Assembly: GCF_014650555.1 (NCBI RefSeq)
Contig: NZ_BMVE01000006.1
Location: 310,001-374,000, forward strand
Origin: Streptomyces goshikiensis
Lineage (GTDB): Bacteria > Actinomycetota > Actinomycetes > Streptomycetales > Streptomycetaceae
Direction: 5' to 3'
Length of the DNA: 64,000 nt
Shown: positions 1 to 8,833 of the stretch, piece by piece
Numbering within the stretch: position 1 is the first letter of the stretch
Layout: every line of letters begins with the position of its first letter
Translations under genes and position numbers: made by a program
Notes under the pieces: model-generated
What the model was told of the DNA's origin: nothing
Database searches by the model: none
Seen by the model: the letters and a program-made list of their open reading frames with translations, nothing else

Positions 1-890
1 GAGTCCAGGGCGGCGACGTACGAGCCCTTCTTGACGATCGACTCGTCGTTCCACGGCAGCAGGGTCAGGACGATGAAGATCGAGCCCAGGTAGAAGACGC
101 CGATGCGCCAGATCACCGAGTTGGTGGCCTTGGTGACCGCGCGCCGCGGGTTCTCGGACTCGCCGGCGGCCAGCGTGACGATCTCGCTGCCCATGAAGGA
201 GAAGACGACCATCAGCACACCGGTGAGGATCGAGCCCCAGCCGTTGGGCATGAACCCGCCCGCGTCGGTCAGGTGCGCGAAGCCCGCGCCCGGGTTGTCC
301 GAGCCCGGCAGCACGCCGAAGACGGCCAGCATGCCGATGATCACGAACGCGCCGATGGCGACGACCTTGATGCCCGCGAACCAGAACTCGAACTCGCCGT
401 AGGAGGCGACCGAGCCGAGGTTGGTGATGGTCAGGACCGCCATCACGATCAGTGCCCAGGCCCACTGCGGGACGGCCGGGACCCAGCCTTCGAGGATGAC
501 GGCGCCGGCGGTGGCCTCGACGGCCAGCACGACGACCCAGAAGAACCAGTACAGCCAGCCGATGGAGAAGCCGGCCCAGCGGCCGAGCGCACGGTCGGCG
601 TACGCGGAGAAGGAGCCCGAGTTCGGGCTGGCGGCGGCCATCTCGCCGAGCATCCGCATGACGAAGACGACCATCGCGCCGACGAGTGCGTACGACACGA
701 GGATGGCGGGGCCGGCCTTGGCGATGCCGCCGCCGGAGCCGACGAAGAGTCCGGCGCCGATGACGCCGCCAATGGCGATCATGGACAGGTGGCGGTTCTT
801 GAGACCGGCCTTCAGACCGTCGGAGGGCTGGGCGTCGCCGGGAGTGCCGGAGGGGTCGCCTGCCTTCTGAAGGGTCGTCGTGGAGCTCAT
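1..890 (-). CDS. Amino acid permease (APC superfamily), 3' end outside window
   Basis: Integral membrane transporter that probably takes up an amino acid by proton symport. The first 296 residues are present and the gene runs off the left edge. After a short polar N-terminus comes the family hallmark IAIGGVIGAGLFVGSG at about residues 38-53, and further hydrophobic helices follow through the visible part. This resembles the AAT/GabP branch of the APC family. The ATG is preceded by AAGGA at a suitable distance. It is transcribed away from rpiB, so 891-1135 should hold divergent promoters. The substrate cannot be told from sequence. Confidence 0.88.
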   Translation of the reverse strand, partial: MSSTTTLQKAGDPSGTPGDAQPSDGLKAGLKNRHLSMIAIGGVIGAGLFVGSGGGIAKAGPAILVSYALVGAMVVFVMRMLGEMAAASPNSGSFSAYADRALGRWAGFSIGWLYWFFWVVVLAVEATAGAVILEGWVPAVPQWAWALIVMAVLTITNLGSVASYGEFEFWFAGIKVVAIGAFVIIGMLAVFGVLPGSDNPGAGFAHLTDAGGFMPNGWGSILTGVLMVVFSFMGSEIVTLAAGESENPRRAVTKATNSVIWRIGVFYLGSIFIVLTLLPWNDESIVKKGSYVAALD

Positions 891-1135
891 GGACGATTCC
901 TTAGGGTTCTCGGGTTGCGAGCCCCGGCATTCAAACCTGACATCGAGGCAAGGCGGAAGACCCCATTTCGATGGTTGCCTCGGGCTATGACCCGTCGATC
1001 ATGGTCCTGGCGCGCCCCGTCTGGGTTCTTTGGGTTTACTTGAGGTTTAGAAGTGATTTACGCGACACTTCCCCAGCCTTCGTCGGAACACCCCCAACGG
1101 CGGGCCGCCGGGCTCCGCCGTGCCACACTCGTCCC
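891..1135. other. Divergent intergenic region between permease and rpiB
   Basis: This 245-base spacer separates the leftward permease from rightward rpiB and must hold both promoters. A weak -10-like CACACT at 1124-1129 lies 12 bases before the rpiB ATG, which has no convincing Shine-Dalgarno sequence. No gene or long repeat is visible. Confidence 0.4.
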
Positions 1136-1621
1136 ATGCGCGTGTACCTCGGATCCGACCATGCCGGCTTTGAGCTCAAGAACCACCTGGTGGACTGGCT
1201 CAAGAACAACGGCCACGAGCCCGTCGACTGCGGGCCCCACATCTACGACGCGGTGGACGACTACCCGCCGTTCTGCCTGCGCGCCGCGGAGAAGACCGCC
1301 GCGGACGCCGACAGCCTCGGCATCGTGATTGGTGGCTCCGGCAACGGCGAGCAGATCGCCGCGAACAAGGTCAAGGGCGTCCGCGCCATCCTCGCCTGGA
1401 GCGTGGAGACCGCGAAGCTCGGCCGCGAGCACAACAACGCCAACGTCATCTCGGTCGGCGGCCGGATGCACACGCAGGACGAAGCCGTCTCCTTCATCGA
1501 GGCCTTCCTGGCGACCCCGTACTCCGGCGAGGAGCGCCACACCCGCCGCATCGAGATGCTCTCCGCCTACGAGCGGACCGGCGAACTGCCCCCCATCCCG
1601 GCGCACCACCCCCAGGGCTGA
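1136..1621 (+). CDS. rpiB: Ribose-5-phosphate isomerase B
   Basis: Interconverts ribose 5-phosphate and ribulose 5-phosphate in the cytosolic pentose phosphate pathway. The 161-residue protein opens with MRVYLGSDHAGFELK and carries the anion-binding GGSGNGEQIAANK segment near residues 67-79. Glu72 lies where mycobacterial RpiB uses a glutamate as catalytic base, so this is the actinobacterial subtype. I chose the ATG because the family's conserved SDHAG sits within ten residues of it; longer in-frame extensions would cover the promoter. A stem-loop follows the stop. Confidence 0.95.
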   Translation: MRVYLGSDHAGFELKNHLVDWLKNNGHEPVDCGPHIYDAVDDYPPFCLRAAEKTAADADSLGIVIGGSGNGEQIAANKVKGVRAILAWSVETAKLGREHNNANVISVGGRMHTQDEAVSFIEAFLATPYSGEERHTRRIEMLSAYERTGELPPIPAHHPQG

Positions 1622-1630
1622 CCCACACCT

Positions 1631-1665
1631 CCGCCGTGCCACCGGGACCCCCGGCGGCACGGCGG
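1631..1665 (+). terminator. Stem-loop after rpiB
   Basis: Ten-base perfect arms CCGCCGTGCC and GGCACGGCGG enclose a C-rich loop and are followed by TTT. It lies between rpiB and the glycosylase gene. Confidence 0.6.
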
Positions 1666-1699
1666 TTTCGTCCCCCGACGACCGCCGAGGAGCGCCGCC

Positions 1700-2506
1700 G
1701 TGCCCGAGGGGCATACGATCCACCGCCTCGCCCAGGACCACATCGAGCGCTTCGCCGCGCGCCCCGTCCGGGTCAGCAGCCCGCAGGGCCGCTTCGCCGA
1801 CAGCGCGGCCCTGCTCGACGGCCGCGAACTGGAGAGCGCCGAGGCGCACGGCAAACACCTCTTCCTGGAACTCGGCGACGCCTGGATCCACATCCACCTC
1901 GGCCTGTTCGGCAAGCTCGGCTTCGGCCCCGCCCCGGCGCCCCCGGCCACCGACACCGTCCGGCTGCGCCTGCTCAACGCCGACCACTACGCCGACCTGC
2001 GCGGCCCGACCGCCTGCGCCCTGATCGGCGAGGGCGAGAAGAAGGCGATACACGACCGGCTCGGCCCGGACCCGCTGCGCCCGGGCGACGACCCCGACCG
2101 GGCCTGGCGGCGCGTCTCCCGCTCTCGCACCACCGTCGCCGCGCTGCTCATGGACCAGAAGGTGATCGCCGGCGTCGGCAACGTCTACCGCGCCGAGGTC
2201 CTCTTCCGGCACGGCATCGACCCGTACCGGCTCGGCAGGGACCTCACGCGCGCCGAATGGGACGCGCTCTGGGCCGACCTCGTCCTGCTGATGCGCGAGG
2301 GCGTGCGGAACAACCGCATCGACACCGTCCGCGAAGAGCACCTGCCCGAGGCGATGGGCCGCCCGCCCCGCGTCGACGACCACGGGGGCGAGGTGTACGT
2401 CTACCGCCGGGCGAACATGCCCTGCCACATCTGCGGGGACGAGATCCGCACCGCCGGTCTCGCCGCCCGCAACCTCTTCTGGTGCCCGGGCTGCCAGCGG
2501 CGCTAG
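1700..2506 (+). CDS. nei: Fpg/Nei family DNA glycosylase (endonuclease VIII-like)
   Basis: Base-excision repair glycosylase/AP lyase that removes oxidised bases. The 268-residue protein begins (M)PEGHTIHRL; after Met removal, Pro2 is the family nucleophile and Glu3 the catalytic acid. A helix-two-turn-helix region with KVIAGVGNVYRAE follows at about residues 154-166. The C-terminus has a zinc finger: one C-x2-C pair near residues 243-246 and CPGC at the end. The PEGHT start favours the Nei branch over MutM (PELPE). GTG is the start, with GAGGAG just upstream. It is read in the same direction as rpiB but beyond that gene's terminator. Confidence 0.92.
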   Translation: MPEGHTIHRLAQDHIERFAARPVRVSSPQGRFADSAALLDGRELESAEAHGKHLFLELGDAWIHIHLGLFGKLGFGPAPAPPATDTVRLRLLNADHYADLRGPTACALIGEGEKKAIHDRLGPDPLRPGDDPDRAWRRVSRSRTTVAALLMDQKVIAGVGNVYRAEVLFRHGIDPYRLGRDLTRAEWDALWADLVLLMREGVRNNRIDTVREEHLPEAMGRPPRVDDHGGEVYVYRRANMPCHICGDEIRTAGLAARNLFWCPGCQRR

Positions 2507-2537
2507 ACCCTGCCGGGGCCGCGAGCACCCGGACCGC

Positions 2538-3773
2538 CTAGAACCCGTGCGGCAGCCAGGGGGCCACGTCCCCGGCGAAGGCCCGGGAGGCCTCCGTCAG
2601 CGCGCCCGCGCGCAGCTCCCGCACCCGCCCCGCGGCGGCGAGCGAGGTGAGGGTGATGCCGCCCAGGTAGGCGGAGCCCAGCTCCCGTACGGACAGCTCC
2701 AGATCGGCCGGGTCCGCGGTCCGGACGCAGCGGGCCTCCCCCTTCGCGTCGGCGCTCAGCCGCCACCTGCCCTCGTTCCACGGGCAGAACGTGTCCTCGA
2801 CCTCCACGACCACGTCCAGCGGCGCCCCGTACGTCCGCGCCTCCAGCGCCGCCGGCAGGTCCACGAGCCGGACGTGCAGTGAGTCGCGCGTCATCGGCCG
2901 GGCCCGCCGGACGTCGCTGATCAGGTGCAGGACCGGATCGTCCACCGGCCGCTTGGTCGCCCGTACCGACCAGGTCAGGTCGATCTCGAACAGGTAGCGC
3001 CACAGCGCCGCCTCGGCCGCGGGATCCAGGGCGTCCAGGTCGCTCAGCAGGACCTTGCCCTCCGAACCGGTCAGGTCCCAGTCCGCCTTGACCCGGTAGC
3101 GGGCGTACCCCACCACCGCGCCGTCCTCCCGCTCCGCGACCACGCACTTCAGCGGGGAGCCGCCCGCGCGCATCGAGGGCGGATCCAGCAGTGCCAGCCG
3201 CTCCCAGAGCGGCTGCCGGGCGGTCATCCCGGGCCGCCGGGACACCAGCTCCGCGTACACCCGCTCGCACTCGGGCAGGGCCTTCTCCGGGTCCACCAGC
3301 CGCAGCCGGACCTCGTCCGTCCCCGGAGGCACGGACAGCCGTACGCGGGTGGTGTCGATGTCCACCGCCAGGGAGTACGTACCGGTGCCGTAGCCGAACC
3401 GGCCGTAGATCGCGGGCTCCGATGCCGTCAGCACGGCGAGCGGTTCACCACCCGCCCGGAAGTCGTCCATCTGGCGGCGCATCAGCGAGGTCAGCACCCC
3501 GCGGCGGCGGTGCGTCGGCGCGACGCCGACCATCGTCACTCCGGCCGCGGGCACCAGCGCGCCGCCCGGAACGCAGAGGCGGAAGCTGAACGCACCCGCC
3601 GAACCGACACAGGTGTCCCCGTCCCAGACGGCCAGGGAACGTTCGTGTTCGGTCAGAGACTTGTAAAGGTCGCGTTCCTCGGAGGACTCGGGCACACCAC
3701 CGAAGGCCAGTTCCAGGTGGTCGTACCAGACATCCCACTCGTCAGCCTGCAATACGCGCGTTTCAAGGGCCAT
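2538..3773 (-). CDS. Eis-like GNAT N-acetyltransferase
   Basis: 411-residue protein of the Eis (enhanced intracellular survival) type. The N-terminal GNAT domain has the acetyl-CoA loop VAPTHRRRGVLTSLM at about residues 98-112, followed by GRFGYG. The length, about 410 residues, and the C-terminal half fit the two tandem GNAT folds plus sterol-carrier-like domain of Eis. Some mycobacterial Eis proteins acetylate aminoglycosides and host proteins; the substrate here is unknown. It converges with nei, leaving 31 bases between stops, and is divergent from the phosphatase gene, with a 117-base shared promoter region. Confidence 0.88.
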   Translation of the reverse strand: MALETRVLQADEWDVWYDHLELAFGGVPESSEERDLYKSLTEHERSLAVWDGDTCVGSAGAFSFRLCVPGGALVPAAGVTMVGVAPTHRRRGVLTSLMRRQMDDFRAGGEPLAVLTASEPAIYGRFGYGTGTYSLAVDIDTTRVRLSVPPGTDEVRLRLVDPEKALPECERVYAELVSRRPGMTARQPLWERLALLDPPSMRAGGSPLKCVVAEREDGAVVGYARYRVKADWDLTGSEGKVLLSDLDALDPAAEAALWRYLFEIDLTWSVRATKRPVDDPVLHLISDVRRARPMTRDSLHVRLVDLPAALEARTYGAPLDVVVEVEDTFCPWNEGRWRLSADAKGEARCVRTADPADLELSVRELGSAYLGGITLTSLAAAGRVRELRAGALTEASRAFAGDVAPWLPHGF

Positions 3774-3890
3774 ACGGCCATCCCTATCAGGGCATTCCGT
3801 CCCAGTCGAAGTGTTTTCGAGCGGCGGAGGGACCCCGGTCCGGGGGTACCCCTGCACACGCACAGCCAGGATCGATAGGGTCCCGGTGCA

Positions 3891-5033
3891 ATGGCCGGAG
3901 CACGCGTGGAGACGCTCATGGCCCGGACACGCATGCTGTGGCACCGGGCACGCAGCTCCCTGCGCAAATCCGCCGTCGACTACTTCCGCGGCGACGCCTC
4001 CGACTGGCTCGCCTTCGCCGGGCTGCTGCTGACCGTACCCGCCATCGCCTGCGGCACCCTGATGCTGCCGGTCTGGTTCTCGCCCTCCGCCCTCGTCCTG
4101 CCCATCGTGGCGGGCGGCCTGCTGCTGCGGCCCGCCAGCCTGCTCGGCCTGTACGCCGCCTCCGCGGCCGCCCTGATCGTCGAGGCCCTCGTCCTCGGGC
4201 CTTATACCCAGGGGCCGGCCCGGGTCACCCCCGGCACGGTCCTGGTCGTGGCCGCCTGCGGGTTCTTCGGCCTGGTCATCGCCCAGTTCCGCAGCCGCGT
4301 CGGGGTGCCCTGGAGACGCGGCGGCACCATGCTCTTCGACCTCCGCGAACGCATCCGGGTCCAGAGCAAGCTGCCCGGCCTGCCGCGCGGCTGGCACCGC
4401 GAGATGGCGCTGCGCCCGGCCGGCGGGCAGTCCTTCTCCGGCGACTTCGTCGTCGCGGCCCGGACGGGCGGCGGCCGGACCCTGGAGGTCGTCCTCACCG
4501 ACGTCTCCGGCAAGGGCATGGAAGCCGGCTCCCGCGCCCTCCTGCTGTCCGGGGCGTTCGGCGGACTGCTCGGCGCGCTGCCCCCGCACGGCTTCCTGCC
4601 CGCCGCCAACGGCTACCTGCTCCGCCAGGACTGGGACGAGGGCTTCGCCACCTCCATCCACCTCGTCCTGGACCTGGAGACCGGCGACTACGAACTCCTC
4701 TCCGCCGGACACCTCCCCGCCCTCCAGCTCTCGGCGGGCACCGGACGCTGGCAGGAGAAGACCGGCGAGGGCCCGCTGCTCGGCGTCTACGACGGCGCCG
4801 AATTCCGGCCCGCGCGCGGAAACCTCCGCCCCGGCGACGTCCTGATGCTGTTCACCGACGGCCTCGTCGAGACCGCCGACCGCGACATCAGCGAGGGCAT
4901 CGACCGCCTCACCGGCGAAGCCGACCGCTACGTCGCCGCCGGCTGGGAGGGCGCGGCCTGGCACCTGATCGAGAAGGTGGCCAAGGACGTCAACGACGAC
5001 CGCGCGCTCCTCCTCATCCGCCGCTCGCCCTGA
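3891..5033 (+). CDS. Membrane-anchored PP2C (SpoIIE-type) phosphatase
   Basis: 380-residue protein with three or four hydrophobic segments between about residues 40 and 135, then a SpoIIE/RsbU-type PP2C domain. Metal-binding aspartates appear in FSGDFVVA, LTDVSGKGMEA and LFTDGLVE, with DDRALLL near the C-terminus. Relatives dephosphorylate anti-anti-sigma factors or act in second-messenger circuits. No PAS, GAF or kinase domain is fused and no sigma-factor partner is adjacent, so the target is unknown. TAGGGT at 3876-3881 suggests a very short leader. A GTG at 3906 is an alternative start. Confidence 0.88.
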   Translation: MAGARVETLMARTRMLWHRARSSLRKSAVDYFRGDASDWLAFAGLLLTVPAIACGTLMLPVWFSPSALVLPIVAGGLLLRPASLLGLYAASAAALIVEALVLGPYTQGPARVTPGTVLVVAACGFFGLVIAQFRSRVGVPWRRGGTMLFDLRERIRVQSKLPGLPRGWHREMALRPAGGQSFSGDFVVAARTGGGRTLEVVLTDVSGKGMEAGSRALLLSGAFGGLLGALPPHGFLPAANGYLLRQDWDEGFATSIHLVLDLETGDYELLSAGHLPALQLSAGTGRWQEKTGEGPLLGVYDGAEFRPARGNLRPGDVLMLFTDGLVETADRDISEGIDRLTGEADRYVAAGWEGAAWHLIEKVAKDVNDDRALLLIRRSP

Positions 5034-5074
5034 GGCCCTGACACCGCCCCGCCGGACGGGTCGTACTGGTCGAA

Positions 5075-5677
5075 CTAGTCGAACCGGATGTGCCGGACGC
5101 CGACCAGCGCGCGCCGGATCCGGCCCCGCAGCGGGGAGTCCGTGTCCGGGGCCAGCTCCAGCCCGGCGCCGGCCGCGACCTGGTCGGCCACCTGCGACAC
5201 GGTCAGCCCGTCCGTGGCCAGCCGCTCCGCGAACTCCGGCGCGCGCAGCGCCTCCAGACACCCGTCGAGCCGGGACACCGCGAAGCCCTCCCGCTTCAGC
5301 CCCCGGCCGAGCCCGCGCTCGCTCAGCCGCCGCAGCACCGTCTCCCGCCGCGCCAGCAGTGCGAAATGCCGTACGTCGTGACCGCGCTCGCGCAGCCGCC
5401 CCACGGTCTGCGCGAAATAGGCCGGCTCCGTGACCGTCATCGGCACCAGCACCACGCCCGGATGGCTCCGCGCGGCCAGCTCCAGCACCTCGAACACTCC
5501 CTGGCGCCAGGCCGGGAGGTCCTGGAAGTCGCCGCGCAGCGCGGGCGGCGTCATCCGGTGCAGCCCGAACCCGACGTGCTCCGGGTCGCACACCACGCTC
5601 CCCGGCAGCCGCCTGAGCAGCTCGTGGGCGGTCTGCGTCTTGCCGCCCCCGAACGGCCCGTTGAGCCAGACGATCAC
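5075..5677 (-). CDS. TmrB-like P-loop ATP-binding protein
   Basis: 200-residue P-loop protein beginning (M)IVWLNGPFGGGKTQTAHEL, with the Walker A motif GPFGGGKT at residues 7-14. The closest family I recognise is TmrB, the Bacillus tunicamycin-resistance ATP-binding protein, also related to chloramphenicol phosphotransferase-like kinases. The motif is seen; a resistance role is not. The GTG start overlaps the TGA of the upstream lipoprotein gene by four bases (GTGA), so the two are probably translationally coupled. A GGGAGA ribosome site lies just upstream, inside the lipoprotein gene. Confidence 0.8.
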   Translation of the reverse strand: MIVWLNGPFGGGKTQTAHELLRRLPGSVVCDPEHVGFGLHRMTPPALRGDFQDLPAWRQGVFEVLELAARSHPGVVLVPMTVTEPAYFAQTVGRLRERGHDVRHFALLARRETVLRRLSERGLGRGLKREGFAVSRLDGCLEALRAPEFAERLATDGLTVSQVADQVAAGAGLELAPDTDSPLRGRIRRALVGVRHIRFD

Positions 5678-6321
5678 CGCGTCTCCCGCTCGATCCAGGG
5701 CCCGTACCCGAGCCTGCCGGTGTTCCCGAGGTCGACCGGCTGCGTCAGCCGCAGCCGCACCCTCGGCGCGCCCGGGCGGGGGACGACCTCGATCTCCCAG
5801 CCCTCCACCGCCGGGACCGTCACGTCCGTGACCGTGTTCCGCCACACCATGGAGAACGTCGCCTCGGCCCCGGGCCGGAGCGTCATCTTCCGCGGGGCCG
5901 CCTCCACGCCCGTCACCGAGGTGGTGACCCCGTTCGTCCCGGTGGCCGCCGAGACCTCGACGGGCGCGCCCTGCCGGTCCAGCACGCGCAGCTCCGGGTA
6001 GCCGTCCAGTACGTACGGTTCCGTACCGCAGTTGACCAGCGCGAGCGAGGCCAGCCGGAGCCCCATCGCGGCGTCCCCGCCGGCCTCGCGCAGCCGCACG
6101 CCGCCTTCCGGGCACGGCTGCGCCTCGGGCTGCGAGGGCCGCTCGGGCTGCGACGGCCGGGCGGGCTGCGGCGGCCGGGCCGGCCGGGAGGCCGACGGCG
6201 CCCGGACCGGAGCCGTCGGCCCCGGCGCCGCCTCCGGCGGGGGCGGCACCTCGCACCCCGCCAACGCCCCCACGGCGATCACGCCCCCGACCAGTCCCCG
6301 CACCCACCGCTTCGCGATCAT
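5674..6321 (-). CDS. DUF4232-type lipoprotein
   Basis: 215-residue predicted lipoprotein. A basic N-terminus and hydrophobic stretch lead to the lipobox LAGC, with the acylated Cys near residue 23. A Pro/Ala/Arg-rich linker with PSQPE-type repeats spans about residues 25-70. The remaining beta-rich domain looks like DUF4232, common in actinobacterial secreted proteins and of unknown function. The linker suggests the domain is held away from the membrane. It is the first gene of a two-gene leftward operon with the TmrB-like protein and is divergent from the decarboxylase gene, with 90 bases between starts. Confidence 0.8.
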   Translation of the reverse strand: MIAKRWVRGLVGGVIAVGALAGCEVPPPPEAAPGPTAPVRAPSASRPARPPQPARPSQPERPSQPEAQPCPEGGVRLREAGGDAAMGLRLASLALVNCGTEPYVLDGYPELRVLDRQGAPVEVSAATGTNGVTTSVTGVEAAPRKMTLRPGAEATFSMVWRNTVTDVTVPAVEGWEIEVVPRPGAPRVRLRLTQPVDLGNTGRLGYGPWIERETR

Positions 6322-6411
6322 CCGTAGACCCTACGACCGGCCCCGCCACCGCGGGCCACTCACCCCGGATTGGCCCGCCCGCCGCCCCGGCCCGGGCCCT
6401 ACCGTGCCCCC

Positions 6412-7815
6412 ATGGACCGCACGCTCGCCGCCGACCTCGCCCGGCTCCCCGAACTCCTCGAAGCCACCCGCCGCGCCGCCGCCGACGCCCTCGCGACGCT
6501 GGACACCCGGCCCGTCCTCGCGGCGGACGGCGCCGCACCGCACGGCCCCGCGCCGCTGCCCGAGCCGCTCCCCGAGGACGGCTCCGGCGCGGACGCCGCC
6601 CTCGCCGCCTTCCGCGACCGCTGGGAGCCCCGCCTGTCGGCCTCCGCCGGACCCCGCTACCTCGGCTTCGTCACCGGCGGAGCCACCCCCGCCGCCCTCG
6701 CCGGGGACTGGCTCACCGCCGCCCACGACCAGAACTCCAACTCCGCCCTGGACGGCGCCGGCCAAGACCTCGAACGCGAGACCGTCGGCTGGCTCCGGGA
6801 GCTCTTCGGGCTCTCCGACGCCCACACCGGCACCTTCGTCAGCGGCGCCACCATGTCCAACACCACCGGCCTCGCCATCGCCCGCGAATGGCTCGGCGAG
6901 CGCCTTGGAGTCTCCCCCGGCGAGGACGGCGCGGCCGCGCTCGGCCCCGTCCGGGTCCTCTCCGGCGCACCCCACTCCTCCATCGCCAAGGCCCTCTCCG
7001 TCCTCGGCCTCGGCCGCAGCTCCCTCGTCCCCGTCCCCACCCTCCCCGGCCGCGAGGCCGTCGACCCCGCCGCCCTCGACCGGGCCCTCGCCGACAGCCC
7101 CGGCCCGGCCGTCGTCGTCGCCAACGCCGGCACCGTCAACACCGTCGACTTCGACGACCTCCGCGCCGTCGCCGCGCTCAAGGAGCGCCACGACTTCTGG
7201 CTGCACACCGACGCCGCCTTCGGCGCCTTCGCCGCGCTCTCCCCGGAGCACGCCCACCTCACCGCCGGACTCGACGCCGCCGACTCCCTCTGCGTCGACC
7301 TGCACAAGTGGCTCAACGTCCCGTACGACAGCGCCGTCCAGTTCACCCGCCGCCAGGACCTCCAGGCCCGCGTCTTCCAGAACTCCGCCGCCTACCTGGG
7401 CCCCCTCGGCAGCCACCCCGACCTGGTCCACCTCACCCCCGAGAACTCCCACCGGCTGCGCGCCCTCGCCGCCTGGTTCACGCTCCGCGCGTACGGCCGC
7501 CGGGGCCACCGGGAGATCGTCGAGCGCGACATCGCCTGCGCCCGGGCGCTCGGCGCGGAACTGGCCGGGGACCCGGCCTTCCGCCTCCTCGCCCCGGTCC
7601 GGCTGAACGTCGTCTGCTTCACCCTCGCCGACGACCCCGCCCCGGCCCGGCTCGCGGCGCTGCGGGAGGCCGCCGCCGCGGAGGTGTTCGTGACCCCGAC
7701 CGTCCTGGCGGGAACCCCGGCCCTGCGCGCGGCGTTCTCCAACTGGCGCACCACGCACGAGGATGTGCGCCGGGCCGCGCAGGCCCTTCGAACGGCGGCG
7801 AGGGAGATCGCATGA
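6412..7815 (+). CDS. PLP-dependent group II decarboxylase / aminotransferase-like enzyme
   Basis: 467-residue fold-type I PLP enzyme of the aromatic-L-amino-acid/glutamate decarboxylase superfamily. The Schiff-base lysine is Lys299 in DLHKWLN, and HTDAAFG supplies the cofactor-contacting Asp. TFVSGATMSNTTGL and NAGTVNTVDFDDL are typical of the group. The substrate, and whether it decarboxylates or transaminates, cannot be assigned. TACCGT at 6400-6405 begins 12 bases before the ATG and no Shine-Dalgarno is visible, suggesting a leaderless mRNA. The stop overlaps the next gene's ATG (ATGA). Confidence 0.88.
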   Translation: MDRTLAADLARLPELLEATRRAAADALATLDTRPVLAADGAAPHGPAPLPEPLPEDGSGADAALAAFRDRWEPRLSASAGPRYLGFVTGGATPAALAGDWLTAAHDQNSNSALDGAGQDLERETVGWLRELFGLSDAHTGTFVSGATMSNTTGLAIAREWLGERLGVSPGEDGAAALGPVRVLSGAPHSSIAKALSVLGLGRSSLVPVPTLPGREAVDPAALDRALADSPGPAVVVANAGTVNTVDFDDLRAVAALKERHDFWLHTDAAFGAFAALSPEHAHLTAGLDAADSLCVDLHKWLNVPYDSAVQFTRRQDLQARVFQNSAAYLGPLGSHPDLVHLTPENSHRLRALAAWFTLRAYGRRGHREIVERDIACARALGAELAGDPAFRLLAPVRLNVVCFTLADDPAPARLAALREAAAAEVFVTPTVLAGTPALRAAFSNWRTTHEDVRRAAQALRTAAREIA

Positions 7816-8267
7816 CGAGCAGCCACCTGACCCTCATGGAGGTCGAAGCCCTCGCCCGCTCGGCGCACGAGGGGCAGACCGACAAGGCCGGCCGGCCCTA
7901 CGCCGAGCACCTCGCGGCCGTCGCCGAGGGCGTCCGCGTCCGCGGCGGCAGCGCCGAACAGCAGGCGGCGGCCTGGCTCCACGACGCCATCGAGGACGAC
8001 GCGCTCACCCCGGCCTGGCTCGCCGGCGCCGCCCTCCCGCAGCCCGTCAAGGAGATGGTGCTGGCGCTCACCAAGCGCCCGGGCGAGCCCGTCGAGCAGT
8101 ACACGGCCCGCATCCTCGCCACCCCGGGCGCCCGCCTGGTCAAGGAGGCCGACCTCGCGCACAACGCCGACCCGGCGCGGCTGTCCGTGCTCGACGGCCC
8201 GACGCGGGAGCGGCTGTCCGCGAAGTACGCGTATGTCCGCTCCCTCCTCGGCCTCACCGCGCCGTGA
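7812..8267 (+). CDS. HD-domain phosphohydrolase-like protein
   Basis: 151-residue protein made of one HD domain of the kind found in the hydrolase half of RelA/SpoT. Visible elements are His19 in SAHEGQ, His33, the HD pair His57-Asp58 in AAWLHDAIEDD, and a late KEADLAHNAD motif. Stand-alone proteins like this resemble small alarmone hydrolases, but no ppGpp activity can be claimed from sequence. Its ATG overlaps the decarboxylase stop by four bases, so the two proteins are probably made together. Confidence 0.82.
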   Translation: MTSSHLTLMEVEALARSAHEGQTDKAGRPYAEHLAAVAEGVRVRGGSAEQQAAAWLHDAIEDDALTPAWLAGAALPQPVKEMVLALTKRPGEPVEQYTARILATPGARLVKEADLAHNADPARLSVLDGPTRERLSAKYAYVRSLLGLTAP

Positions 8268-8444
8268 CGGCCGCCACCGGGCCCGAAACATGCCCGGTGC
8301 GGATGCCGCTGGCGCAAACGTGACGATGCCGATTCGTCACGGGGCGGATACCCAGGGCTCGTTGGTGGGAGGATGGTCCATGTGGGGGCGTACGTGGCCG
8401 TACGCCCCGGGCCGACCAGGGGACGACCGAAGGTGTGATCAGTA
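8268..8444. other. Intergenic region with a small inverted repeat
   Basis: Between the HD gene and the 64-residue membrane protein. It holds a seven-base-arm inverted repeat, GTGACGA at 8320-8326 and TCGTCAC at 8334-8340, which could be an operator. No promoter stands out. Confidence 0.3.
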
Positions 8445-8639
8445 GTGGCCATTTCGCTGTCAGTGGTGGTTCTGTTGGCGGTCATCCTGGTGGTGCTGAT
8501 CCGCGGCAAACACCTCAAGGCCGGCCCCGCGATCATCGCGGTCCTCTTCGGCTTCTTCCTCGCGTCCAGCTCCATCGCCCCGGACGTCAACCGCTTCCTG
8601 AACTCCCTCGCGGACACCATCGCGGGCATCAAGCTCTAA
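8445..8639 (+). CDS. Small two-helix membrane protein
   Basis: 64-residue hypothetical protein starting at GTG. Residues 3-20 and about 27-45 are hydrophobic, separated by a short basic loop (IRGKHLKAG), so it should form a helical hairpin in the membrane. The C-terminal tail is amphipathic (FLNSLADTIAGIKL). The codon pattern matches its neighbours. I do not recognise a family or function. Confidence 0.7.
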   Translation: MAISLSVVVLLAVILVVLIRGKHLKAGPAIIAVLFGFFLASSSIAPDVNRFLNSLADTIAGIKL

Positions 8640-8784
8640 GCCCAGCGCCGTCAAGCGGCTCACGCGTTCGCGGCACACCACGGCGCGCCCCGGAGCGCGG
8701 GAGAGTCGTCGAGCCCGAAGTGCTCCGTGGTCCGGAGGGCGTTGGGCCGGGCGCCGTGCTCGTCTTCGCTTGCTGGGAATGACG

Positions 8785-8823
8785 AAGGGCCAGGTAGAGG
8801 AGATGTCCTCTGACCTGGCCCTT
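8785..8823. terminator. Bidirectional stem-loop between membrane gene and tRNA-Gly
   Basis: AAGGGCCAGGT (8785-8795) pairs with ACCTGGCCCTT (8813-8823), and inner arms AGAGGA/TCCTCT extend the stem past a one-base bulge. It lies between the rightward 64-residue gene and leftward tRNA-Gly, so it can terminate both. Confidence 0.75.
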
Positions 8824-8833
8824 TGTGCTTCAG

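Noticed and set aside
2538..5591. Very long minus-strand frame of over 1000 codons
   Set aside because: Only its last 411 codons (from 3773) are a real gene; the rest lies opposite the SpoIIE phosphatase and TmrB region and has Arg/Gly/Ala-rich shadow composition.
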